Assembly (NCBI GenBank): GCA_900553105.1
Contig: USCE01000071.1
Span: forward strand, 1-6,663
Length of the DNA: 6,663 nt
Direction of reading: 5' to 3'
DNA from: an uncultured Sutterella sp.
GTDB taxonomy: Bacteria > Pseudomonadota > Gammaproteobacteria > Burkholderiales > Burkholderiaceae_F
The translations under genes and the position numbers were made by a program. The notes beneath the pieces are model-generated. The model saw only the letters and a program-made list of their open reading frames with translations. It did no database searches and was not told where the DNA came from. Numbering within the stretch: the stretch's first letter is position 1; every line of letters starts with the position of its first letter. Below, piece by piece: positions 1 through 6,602 of this stretch.

Positions 1-41
1 GAGCCTTATCGTCGGCAGCGTCAGATGTGTATAAGAGACAG
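1..41 (+). other. Illumina Nextera adapter contamination (i5 index plus Read 1 transposase adapter)
   Basis: Positions 9-22 read TCGTCGGCAGCGTC and 23-41 read AGATGTGTATAAGAGACAG. Together these are the full Nextera Read 1 adapter, and the second part is the 19-bp Tn5 mosaic end. The eight bases before it, GAGCCTTA, sit exactly where the i5 index lies in a Nextera library and match the i5 index I recall as S521. The stretch is therefore library-preparation sequence left at a contig end, not genomic DNA. It is open in the frame of the following gene, and the bogus ATG at 27 adds the false residues MYKRQ to the N-terminus of the partial Tex protein. Genomic sequence starts at about 42. Confidence 0.98.
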
Positions 42-566
42 AAAACAGGTTGTGCGGTGTCGGACTTAATTGGCAATAGAGAAGTGTTAAGTAAGCTCAA
101 TGCGCGGGACTTTGTCGACGATCAATTCGGAGTGCCGACTGTAAAAGATATTTTGATTGAGTTGGAAAAGCCGGGCCGAGATCCTCGTCCAGAGTTTAAA
201 ACCGCAGAGTTTAAGGAAGGAGTTGAAACAATTGCCGATCTTCGTGTTGATATGCTGCTCGAAGGCGTTGTTTCCAATGTAGCGGCTTTCGGCGCTTTTG
301 TTGATATCGGAGTGCACCAAGACGGCTTGGTACACGTTTCTGAGTTGTCGGATCATTTTGTTAAAGATCCTCGCGATGTCGTTAAGGTGGGGCAGATTGT
401 TCAGGTTCGTGTTACGGATGTGGACGTTGCCCGTAATCGTATTTCGCTTTCGATGAAAAGCAAAGATACGAGAAAGTCTGCTATTCGAGCTTCCCACGGA
501 AAGCCCCAGCAGCTGGACCGTCCCATGGGTGCAATGGCCAGTGCCTTCATGAAATTAAAGCGTTGA
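42..566 (+). CDS. tex: Tex family S1 RNA-binding protein, C-terminal fragment (5' partial)
   Basis: This is the last 174 residues of Tex (YhgF in E. coli, about 770 residues), a cytosolic nucleic-acid-binding protein linked to transcription and RNA metabolism. The fragment opens in the region before the S1 domain (LIGN, then FGVPTVKDI). It carries the conserved Tex linker ELEKPGRDPRPEFKTAEF at about 165-218 and then a complete S1 RNA-binding domain at about 252-458. The core of that domain is GAFVDIGVHQDGLVHVSELS, followed by the closing strand RISLSMK. A short basic tail ends in AFMKLKR, as is usual for betaproteobacterial Tex. The stop is TGA at 564-566. The true start lies outside the window: the ATG at 27 is inside adapter sequence and must not be used. 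The genomic part reads cleanly in frame from 42, so the gene is cut by the contig end and not broken. No convincing terminator follows it, so some readthrough into the peptidase gene is possible. Confidence 0.95.
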   Translation, partial: KTGCAVSDLIGNREVLSKLNARDFVDDQFGVPTVKDILIELEKPGRDPRPEFKTAEFKEGVETIADLRVDMLLEGVVSNVAAFGAFVDIGVHQDGLVHVSELSDHFVKDPRDVVKVGQIVQVRVTDVDVARNRISLSMKSKDTRKSAIRASHGKPQQLDRPMGAMASAFMKLKR

Positions 567-614
567 GGTTATTGAGAAAGTCCTAAGTTTCGTCTAAGAA
601 ATCTCACCTAGTTT

Positions 615-634
615 TTGATTACAATTAATAGAAT
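615..634 (+). promoter_or_regulatory. Weak candidate promoter for the M20 peptidase gene
   Basis: The 116-base gap between tex and the peptidase gene is AT-rich around 611-640. It holds two sequences close to a sigma-70 -10 box: TACAAT at 620-625 and TAGAAT at 629-634, each one base off consensus. Neither has a recognisable -35 box at 16-18 bases upstream; the TTGATT at 615-620 is too close to either. A promoter somewhere here is likely, because the peptidase gene has a strong ribosome binding site and a leader of about 40 bases. The exact element is a guess. Confidence 0.3.
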
Positions 635-682
635 AACGGTACAGACGGTGCCGAATTTTTTCTCACTCATAAGGAGTTCAAA

Positions 683-1966
683 ATGGACAATCCTGTCAAT
701 GCTAAGCCCTTGGAAATGCCGCCCCTTTTGGCGCATGTTCAGGCCGCTGTTGACAAGCTCGTGGCTTGTGAAACGGTGAAGGCTGCTATTGAAGCGGTCA
801 AGCGTGATGATGAATTAACGCTTGCCGATCAAATTGCTATCACGGAAGTGGAAGCCCCTCCGTTTAACGAACAAGTTCGTGCTGAAGACTTTGTGCGTCG
901 TCTCACCGAGTTAGGTTTGGAAGCCCGTATCGATGAAGAAGGTAACGTCTTAGCCCGTCGTGCCGGTAAAGGTAATGGCCCAACGTTGGTGTTGGCAGCT
1001 CACTTGGATACGGTTTTCCCGGCCGGTACCAATCCCAAGGTTCGCAAGGAAGGAAACCGCTATCTGGCCCCTGGCATCAGTGACGATGCTCGTGGTTTGG
1101 CTGCCATTTTACAAGTCTTGCGTACGTTGCAAGAGTTCAAGATTGAAACGGTCGGCGATATTCTCTTCGTGGCCAGCGTGGGCGAGGAAGGTAACGGCGA
1201 TTTGCGCGGTTCCAAGTATCTCTTTAATAAGAGCGGTATTCAAATCGATGGCTTTATCTCCGTGGACGGTGTTAACGTGAATCGTGTGTTGCGTGGTGCT
1301 ACGGGTTCTAAGCGTTATCGCGTGCATTACGACGGCCCAGGCGGTCACTCTTGGAACGCTTTCGGTACGCCGAGCGCCATTCACGCCATGGGGCGTGCTA
1401 TTGCCAAGGTGGCTGATGTGCAAACGAAGACAGAGCCCAAGACGACGTTTACCTGCGGTACGATCAAGGGTGGTACAACCGTTAACTCGATTGCCGGTCA
1501 CGTGGAAATGGAATTGGATATGCGTAGCGCCGGCGCTAGCGAACTTGATGAATTGGAAGCTCAAATTCTTCCGATTTTCGAACAAGCCGCTAAGGATGAA
1601 AACGCTCGTTGGGGTTACTCTGACGAAGATGGCGTGAAGTTGACGCTTGAGCCGATCGGCCATCGCCCTGGTGGCGGTCAAGCCGACGATGTCAGCGTGC
1701 TTCAAGCTGCTCGCGGTGCTATGGCTGCTTTGGGAATCCCGCTCTATTCGTACGCTTTCGCATCCACGGACCATAACGTGGCTGTCAATAAGGGAGTTCC
1801 GGCTACTACGTTAGGCGGTGGCGGTAAGGAGGGCTTTAACCATAACGTCAAGGAATGGTACGAGCCTGTTGACGCTTATCTCGGTCCGCAATTGGCTTTG
1901 TTGACGAGCTTGGTGCTTGTCGGCATCGATGGCGTGACCGAACCTGTGTTGGAAAAGCGCGCTTAA
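683..1966 (+). CDS. M20 family metallopeptidase, PepT-like (cytosolic di/tripeptidase or related amidohydrolase)
   Basis: This 427-residue protein has the two-domain layout of M20 zinc peptidases, which cleave small peptides or amide bonds using two metal ions. Visible ligands and catalytic residues are: H107 and D109 in AAHLDTV; D134 in GISDDARG, the bridging aspartate; the E168/E169 pair in GEEG, general base plus metal ligand; D195 in SVDG; and H387 in FNHNVKEW. The lid/dimerisation domain spans about 205-315 and has the conserved H222 in GPGGHSW and the GGTTVNSI loop. No signal peptide or membrane segment is seen, so it should act in the cytoplasm. Length is close to PepT (about 410). The ATG at 683 is supported by AAGGAG at 671-676, six bases upstream. 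Lysine is coded almost only by AAG and arginine mainly by CGT, which suggests high expression. The family is certain, but the substrate (tripeptide, dipeptide, or acyl-amino acid) cannot be read from sequence, so no symbol is given. A terminator follows. Confidence 0.9.
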   Translation: MDNPVNAKPLEMPPLLAHVQAAVDKLVACETVKAAIEAVKRDDELTLADQIAITEVEAPPFNEQVRAEDFVRRLTELGLEARIDEEGNVLARRAGKGNGPTLVLAAHLDTVFPAGTNPKVRKEGNRYLAPGISDDARGLAAILQVLRTLQEFKIETVGDILFVASVGEEGNGDLRGSKYLFNKSGIQIDGFISVDGVNVNRVLRGATGSKRYRVHYDGPGGHSWNAFGTPSAIHAMGRAIAKVADVQTKTEPKTTFTCGTIKGGTTVNSIAGHVEMELDMRSAGASELDELEAQILPIFEQAAKDENARWGYSDEDGVKLTLEPIGHRPGGGQADDVSVLQAARGAMAALGIPLYSYAFASTDHNVAVNKGVPATTLGGGGKEGFNHNVKEWYEPVDAYLGPQLALLTSLVLVGIDGVTEPVLEKRA

Positions 1967-1969
1967 TTG

Positions 1970-1983
1970 TCTAGTGTACTAGA
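1970..1983. repeat. 14-bp near-palindrome TCTAGTGTACTAGA after the peptidase stop codon
   Basis: The arms TCTAGT and ACTAGA are perfect inverted copies around a central GT, starting four bases after the TAA at 1964-1966. The site contains CTAG twice, spaced eight bases apart. It resembles the core of the enterobacterial TrpR operator (CTAGTTAACTAG, 10 of 12 positions identical). It lies between convergent genes just before a terminator, which is an unusual place for an operator, so function is uncertain. It could be part of the terminator structure or chance. Confidence 0.5.
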
Positions 1984-1987
1984 TGCC

Positions 1988-2014
1988 AAAAGGCCACCGT
2001 TTTGGTGGCCTTTT
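1988..2014. terminator. Bidirectional intrinsic terminator between the peptidase gene and uraA
   Basis: AAAAGGCCACC (1988-1998) and GGTGGCCTTTT (2004-2014) form a perfect 11-bp stem with a 5-base loop, GTTTT. The GC-rich core is flanked by A4 on one side and T4 on the other, so the RNA ends in a U-run when read from either strand. It sits 21 bases past the peptidase stop (1966) and 21 bases past the uraA stop (2036 on the minus strand), so it can end both convergent transcripts. Confidence 0.93.
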
Positions 2015-2035
2015 AAATTTCGAAGAAAATAGTTT

Positions 2036-3340
2036 TTAGCGCTCGATTAGAGGCTCACCGTCACGGCCGCTACCGCGATTCATGAGTGCATTCAACAAAA
2101 TTGCACCGAATGTTGCCGTGCCGATACCGCCGAGCGTGAATCCCCAGAAGGAGATGGTAAAGTCGCCAGCGCCGAGAATCAGTGTTACAGCAGCCACGAT
2201 CAAATTACGGTTATTGCCGAAATCAACATGGTTGACCACCCAAATGCGGGCCCCAGCTACGGCAATTAAACCAAACACAACGATGGAGACGCCACCCAAG
2301 AGCGGTTGAGGAATCGTTTGAATGATGGCTCCGAATTTTGGCGAGAATCCCAAGATGATGGCAATAACGGCTGCTATGGCGAAAATCAGCGTCGAGTAGA
2401 CCTTGGTGGCAGCCATCACACCGATGTTTTCACCATAGGTTGTCACGCCGGTGCCGCCAAAGCTGGCTGCAAACATGGTCGCTAAGCCGTCGCCTAAGAA
2501 AGCTCGTCCCATGTATGGGTCAAGATTGCGTCCGGTCATGGCCGTTACCGCTTTAACGTGACCGAGGTTTTCACCGATTAAGATAATAACAACGGGGGCG
2601 ATCAGCAAAATGGCATTGGCCTCAAAGGTCGGTGAGGCGAAGTGAGGCGTCCCGAACCAGGCCGCTTCAGTGATGATACTGAAGTCAATGGCTGGTCCCA
2701 TGCCCATCACATTGGCAAGCACGAAATAGATGATGTAGCTCAGTGCAATGCCAACCAAAATTAAAAGTTTCTGCACCAGCCCTCGCGTGTAAACGGCAAC
2801 CGCACCCACGCACACCATCGTGATGATGGCAATGCAAGAATTAAAGGTACCCGTCCCGACGCTTCGCACAGCTGTAGGGGCCAGGTTTAACCCAATCACG
2901 GCAACGACTGCACCGGTGACAACAGGCGGCATGAGTTTTTCAATCCACCGCACGCCGGTTGCCATCACAATAAGCCCCACTAAGGCATATATGAGGCCAC
3001 ACACAATGATGCCGCCTAGAGCCAGTCCGATGCTGGGGTTAGCGCCGGTACCGGCTACGTAGCCCGTGGCTGCAATTACCACGCCGATAAATGCAAAGCT
3101 CGAGCCAAGGTAACTCGGTACATGACCGCCCACGATGACAAAGAAAATGAGCGTTCCGATGCCGCTCATTAAAATAGCTACATTGGGATCAAAGCCCATT
3201 AAAAGCGGTGCCAAGATGGTTGAACCGAACATAGCCACAACGTGTTGTACGCCTAAAGCTAATGTTTGTCCGGTAGGCAGACGCTCATCAGGGGCAATAA
3301 TACCTTCAGTCTTTAACTTCCATTGCGGAAAGTAACTCAT
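2036..3340 (-). CDS. uraA: Uracil/xanthine permease, NCS2 family
   Basis: This 434-residue inner-membrane protein (E. coli UraA is 429) should import uracil by proton symport for pyrimidine salvage. It is hydrophobic almost throughout, consistent with the 14 membrane segments of the family. Family marks are: QH at 32-33 in the first helix (ALGVQHVVAMFG); the substrate-site motif LIGENLGHVKAV, with E257 and H261 matching UraA E241 and H245; and GENIGVMA, with E304 matching UraA E290. The ATG at 3338-3340 is preceded on the minus strand by AAGGAG at 3347-3352, six bases away. The gene is divergent from prfC and convergent with the peptidase gene, so it is probably transcribed alone. Close NCS2 relatives carry xanthine or urate, but the sequence follows the uracil branch, so uracil is the best call. 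No truncation or missing key residue is seen. Confidence 0.93.
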   Translation of the reverse strand: MSYFPQWKLKTEGIIAPDERLPTGQTLALGVQHVVAMFGSTILAPLLMGFDPNVAILMSGIGTLIFFVIVGGHVPSYLGSSFAFIGVVIAATGYVAGTGANPSIGLALGGIIVCGLIYALVGLIVMATGVRWIEKLMPPVVTGAVVAVIGLNLAPTAVRSVGTGTFNSCIAIITMVCVGAVAVYTRGLVQKLLILVGIALSYIIYFVLANVMGMGPAIDFSIITEAAWFGTPHFASPTFEANAILLIAPVVIILIGENLGHVKAVTAMTGRNLDPYMGRAFLGDGLATMFAASFGGTGVTTYGENIGVMAATKVYSTLIFAIAAVIAIILGFSPKFGAIIQTIPQPLLGGVSIVVFGLIAVAGARIWVVNHVDFGNNRNLIVAAVTLILGAGDFTISFWGFTLGGIGTATFGAILLNALMNRGSGRDGEPLIER

Positions 3341-3492
3341 GGGAATCTCCTTTTGAACATTTCAGCCATTGTAACGCTCGAAACATTTTCACGCAGACGA
3401 AGTTTGAATCAACAGAGGTTTTTTCCTGATTTTCGGTACAATATCGCCCCAGTTGTCGACATTAAGTACTGAATTGTCAAAAGAAAATTAAC
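3341..3492. promoter_or_regulatory. Divergent promoter region between uraA and prfC
   Basis: This 152-base gap must hold start signals for both genes. For prfC the best -10 candidate is TACAAT at 3437-3442 (context TTTCGGTACAATAT), placing a start near 3449 and a leader of about 44 bases; no good -35 box lies at the right distance. For uraA on the minus strand a TACAAT lies at 3368-3373, about 27 bases before the start codon, again without a clear -35. A perfect TTGACA also lies on the minus strand at 3480-3475, but the hexamer 17 bases further on (GACAAC) is a poor -10. I see no clear operator, riboswitch or attenuator hairpin. Confidence 0.45.
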
Positions 3493-5097
3493 ATGGCCAA
3501 TCTTGATCCCCAGTTGGTAAAAGACGTGCAAAAGCGCCGTACTTTTGCCATTATTGCCCACCCTGATGCGGGTAAAACGACATTGACTGAAAAGTTGCTT
3601 CTTTTCGGCGGAGCCATTCAAATGGCTGGTGCCGTCAAGGGGCGCAAAGCTGCTCGTCATGCAACAAGTGACTGGATGGAGGTGGAGCAACAGCGCGGCA
3701 TCTCCGTGACCAGTTCTGTGATGCAGTTTGAGTATGACGGTCACGTGATCAATCTGCTCGATACGCCGGGGCACGAGGACTTCTCTGAAGATACTTATCG
3801 TGTGTTAACGGCTGTTGACGCCGCTGTGATGGTAATTGATGCTGCCAAGGGTGTTGAAGCACAAACAATCAAATTGTTGGAAGTCTGTCGTTTGCGCAAT
3901 ACACCGATCATTACGTTTATCAACAAGTTGGACCGCGAAGTTCGTGATCCGATTGATCTGCTGAGCGAAATCGAGGAGATTTTAAAGCTTGAGTGCGTTC
4001 CCGTGACGTGGCCCATTGGGATGGGGAAAACCTTCCGCGGTGTGTACTCATTGCAAAAAGATCGATTGGTTCGATTCACGGCCGGTGAAGAACGGCTTTC
4101 AGGCAACGAAGAATTAATCGAAGGATTGGATAATCCGCGCTTGGATGAACTTTTCCCCATGGAAATGGGTTATGTTCGTGAGAGCATTGAATTGGTTCGT
4201 GGTGTGACTAATCCCTTTGATATTGAGAAGTTCTTAGCCGGTGAACAAAGTCCCGTATTTTTCGGTTCCGGTGTTAATAATTTCGGTGTCAAGGATGTTC
4301 TCGAAGCACTGGTGCAATGGGCTCCTTCTCCTTTGCCACGTGACGGGGGGGCCCGTCAGGTCGAGCCCACAGAAAAGCCCTTTACGGGGTTTGTGTTCAA
4401 AATTCAAGCCAATATGGACCCGAAGCATCGTGACCGAATTGCTTTTTTCCGAGTTTGCTCAGGTCGATATTCACCCGGCATGAAGGTACGTCATTTGCGT
4501 GAAGAGCGTGAAATGAAGATCCCGAATGCTTTGACTTTTATGGCTAATGACCGTGTCACAATGACCGATGCTGTCGCAGGTGACATTATCGGTATTTATA
4601 ACCACGGTCAGCTTCATATCGGCGATACGCTCACCGAAGGTGAAAAATTAGGCTTTACAGGCATTCCGTATTTTGCGCCGGAACTTTTCCGTGCAGCTCG
4701 CCCGAAGGATCCTTTCAAGGCTAAGCAGCTCCAGAAAGGTCTTAAGGAATTAGGAGAAGAGGGTGCTATTCAGGTCTTCGAAAATGATCTCGGTCATCTT
4801 TTCTTAGGGGCGGTGGGTTTCCTGCAGTTTGAAATTGTGGCCCAACGTTTGGCAACCGAATACAAAGTCGACGCCGTATACGAAAATACTGACGTATCTA
4901 CAGCTCGTTGGCTGTCGTTTCCGGACGACGATACGCAAAAGCGTTTCATGAACGAACAAGCCTCGCGCTTGGCTCGTGACGCTGACGGCAATCTCGTGTA
5001 TTTGGCAACGTCCATTTATAACTTGCAGACCACGCAAAAGCACTGGCCTGACGTGCAATTCCATACGACTCGAGAAAAAAATCAAATGTTCGAGTAA
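3493..5097 (+). CDS. prfC: Peptide chain release factor 3 (RF3), translational GTPase
   Basis: This 534-residue cytosolic GTPase (E. coli RF3 is 529) removes RF1/RF2 from the ribosome after peptide release. All GTP-binding motifs are present: G1 AHPDAGKT at 22-29; G2 RGISVT at 68-73; G3 DTPGH at 90-94, with the catalytic-type H94; G4 NKLD at 144-147; and a G5-like FFGSGV at 256-261. The RF3-specific stretches after G1 (GRKAARHATSDWMEVEQQRG) and in domain II (FKIQANMDPKHRDRIAFFRV, from 302) separate it from EF-G. Domain III follows to the C-terminus, with ENDLGHLFLGAVGFLQFE at about 430-447. The start is ATG at 3493, because the next in-frame Met (44) would remove the P-loop. The ribosome binding site is poor (AAGAAAA at 3481-3487 is the nearest purine run), in contrast to the other genes here. 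The gene is divergent from uraA and convergent with the symporter gene. No damage is seen; a run of seven G at 4345-4351 leaves the frame intact. Confidence 0.97.
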   Translation: MANLDPQLVKDVQKRRTFAIIAHPDAGKTTLTEKLLLFGGAIQMAGAVKGRKAARHATSDWMEVEQQRGISVTSSVMQFEYDGHVINLLDTPGHEDFSEDTYRVLTAVDAAVMVIDAAKGVEAQTIKLLEVCRLRNTPIITFINKLDREVRDPIDLLSEIEEILKLECVPVTWPIGMGKTFRGVYSLQKDRLVRFTAGEERLSGNEELIEGLDNPRLDELFPMEMGYVRESIELVRGVTNPFDIEKFLAGEQSPVFFGSGVNNFGVKDVLEALVQWAPSPLPRDGGARQVEPTEKPFTGFVFKIQANMDPKHRDRIAFFRVCSGRYSPGMKVRHLREEREMKIPNALTFMANDRVTMTDAVAGDIIGIYNHGQLHIGDTLTEGEKLGFTGIPYFAPELFRAARPKDPFKAKQLQKGLKELGEEGAIQVFENDLGHLFLGAVGFLQFEIVAQRLATEYKVDAVYENTDVSTARWLSFPDDDTQKRFMNEQASRLARDADGNLVYLATSIYNLQTTQKHWPDVQFHTTREKNQMFE

Positions 5098-5105
5098 CTC
5101 AACAA

Positions 5106-5135
5106 AGCGAAGCGACCCGAAAAGGCCGCTTCGCT
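5106..5135. terminator. Hairpin between convergent prfC and the symporter gene, probable shared terminator
   Basis: AGCGAAGCG (5106-5114) and CGCTTCGCT (5127-5135) form a perfect 9-bp stem. Two more pairs (5116-5117 with 5124-5125) are possible inside the 12-base loop. It lies 8 bases past the prfC stop and 12 bases past the symporter stop. On the plus strand it is followed by TAATCAAG, with no U-run. On the minus strand it is followed by TTTGTTGAG, a weak U-run. It probably serves the symporter transcript best; for prfC it may only protect the RNA 3' end. Confidence 0.65.
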
Positions 5136-5147
5136 AATCAAGCAACA

Positions 5148-6548
5148 TTAATCCCAGTAGTGTACGCCTTTACGCGAGTCAAGAATGCCGGCTTTAAAGC
5201 TCGGTTCCTTAATTCCATTTTTCTTTTGCAAGAAGTAATCATCAAGAGCGCGATAAGCATGCTTGGCTAAAAGCGCAACAGCAATCAAGTTGGTCAGCGC
5301 TAAAAGACCCATGAAAAGATCGGCCAGATTCCAAAGAAGCGTCATTTCGCTCAAAGAGCCTAAGAAGACCATGACGACAACTAGAATGCGGAAAACGGTT
5401 AATGCGTGACGGTTGTCGCTGATGAAATCCATGTTGATTTCGCCGTAATAGTAGTTACCGACAATGGAGCTGAAAGCAAACATGAAGATCATTACCGGCA
5501 ACGCAACTAGTGTCCAATGACCTAATTGCGTGACTAAGCAGTGTTGTACGAGTTCAATGCCAGTCAGGCCCGAACTAGCCCAGCTCGGGCACAATAAAAC
5601 GATCATGGCACTGGCGCTACAAACGACAAGCGTATCAACGAAAACAGCTAACGCTTGGACAAGGCCTTGTTTAACAGGATGCGTAACATCGGCAGTGGCA
5701 GCAGCATTCGGGACGCTACCCATACCGGCTTCGTTTGAGAAAAGACCTCGTTTAACTCCGTTCATCAGCGCAGCACCGAGTCCACCGCCTAGTGCTGCAT
5801 CGGCTGTAAAGGCGCTAGAGAAAATCATGACAAAAACGCTCGGCAAGGTTGCCAGATTTGTTACCATCACAAAAATGGCAATAAGGATATAGCCGATTGC
5901 CATGACGGGTACAAACCATTGCACGAGGCGAGCAATTCGACTCAACCCACCGAAAACACATGCAGCCGACAAAGCCGTTACCACGCAAGCAGTGACAATC
6001 GGATCCAAAGCAAAAGAGGCTTTCATGGAAAGAGCAATCGTATTGGCTTGCAAGGAATTGAAGATAAGACCGAAGGTAACGGCCAGTAACACGGCAAAAA
6101 GTCGTGCCATGGCGCTCGAGCCCAAGGCATTTTTGATGTAGTATGCAGGGCCGCCTAAAAAACCGCCGTCGCCTTTAGGTACTTTATAAATTTGGGCTAG
6201 CGTGCTTTCCATAAAACCTGTGGCAGAACCTAAAATTGCAATGACCCACATCCAGAATATTGCTCCGGGGCCCCCTAAAACGACCGCAATGGCAATGCCG
6301 GCAATATTGCCGACGCCTACACGACTGGCAGTGCTGACGCAAAAAGCTTGGAAACTGGTGATATGGTCTTTACCAGTGTTTCCGCTGGCGCCTTCCACCA
6401 GCAATCTCATCATCTCTTTAATGCGTGACAGTTGTACAAAACCGGTTCGAAAGCTGTACCAGATGCCGGAAGCGACCAGACCGATGATCAAAAGATACGA
6501 CCAAATAATGTCATTTATGCTTCCTATCAAATTGCTTAGAGTTGTCAT
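5148..6548 (-). CDS. Sodium:alanine/glycine symporter, AGCS family
   Basis: This 466-residue inner-membrane protein belongs to the alanine-or-glycine:cation symporter family (relatives AlsT, YaaJ, AgcS), which brings in small neutral amino acids with sodium. Family marks in order are: GVGNIAGIA at 78-86; GGPGAIFWMW at 92-101; GGPAYYIKNALG at 132-143; and the signature NGVKRGLFSNEAGMGSVPNA at 263-282. About eleven hydrophobic segments cover most of residues 12-428, followed by a polar cytoplasmic tail ending in HYWD. Length is normal for the family. The ATG at 6546-6548 is supported by AGGA at 6560-6557 on the minus strand, eight bases upstream. The leader contains a terminator-like hairpin right before this site, so expression may be controlled by transcription attenuation (see the 6561-6645 entries). 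Substrate is not certain: alanine and glycine are usual, but glutamine or serine carriers exist in the family, so no gene symbol is given. Confidence 0.93.
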   Translation of the reverse strand: MTTLSNLIGSINDIIWSYLLIIGLVASGIWYSFRTGFVQLSRIKEMMRLLVEGASGNTGKDHITSFQAFCVSTASRVGVGNIAGIAIAVVLGGPGAIFWMWVIAILGSATGFMESTLAQIYKVPKGDGGFLGGPAYYIKNALGSSAMARLFAVLLAVTFGLIFNSLQANTIALSMKASFALDPIVTACVVTALSAACVFGGLSRIARLVQWFVPVMAIGYILIAIFVMVTNLATLPSVFVMIFSSAFTADAALGGGLGAALMNGVKRGLFSNEAGMGSVPNAAATADVTHPVKQGLVQALAVFVDTLVVCSASAMIVLLCPSWASSGLTGIELVQHCLVTQLGHWTLVALPVMIFMFAFSSIVGNYYYGEINMDFISDNRHALTVFRILVVVMVFLGSLSEMTLLWNLADLFMGLLALTNLIAVALLAKHAYRALDDYFLQKKNGIKEPSFKAGILDSRKGVHYWD

Positions 6549-6560
6549 AATGAGATTCCT

Positions 6561-6602
6561 AAAAATAAAAATGCACGGTTCAGATCGGGCTGAATCCGTG
6601 CA
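6561..6602 (-). terminator. Terminator-like hairpin with U-tract in the leader of the symporter gene
   Basis: On the minus strand the arm TGCACGGATTCAG (6602-6590) pairs with CTGAACCGTGCA (6583-6572): 12 base pairs with one bulged A (6595) and a 6-base loop, CCCGAT. TTTTTATTTTT follows at once (6571-6561), and the ribosome binding site AGGA of the symporter gene follows that. This is a textbook intrinsic terminator for minus-strand transcription, yet its U-tract ends only 12 bases before the start codon. It is either the terminator of an unseen upstream gene or a regulatory attenuator of the symporter gene. On the plus strand the flank is A-rich, so it cannot terminate in that direction. Confidence 0.85.

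Noticed and set aside
87..497. Minus-strand open frame of 136 codons opposite tex
   Set aside because: It lies fully antisense to a well-conserved S1-domain coding region, has no ribosome binding site and its translation resembles no known family. It is a shadow frame.
567..612. Possible terminator after tex (TGAGA at 573-577 with TCTCA at 602-606, inner TTTC/GAAA)
   Set aside because: The stems are only 4-5 bp and AT-rich with mismatched joints. The T-run at 612-616 follows after an extra CCTAG, so it does not look like a working terminator.
4345..4351. Run of seven G in prfC as a slippage or frameshift site
   Set aside because: The frame continues intact with conserved RF3 sequence on both sides, and there is no alternative-frame product of note.
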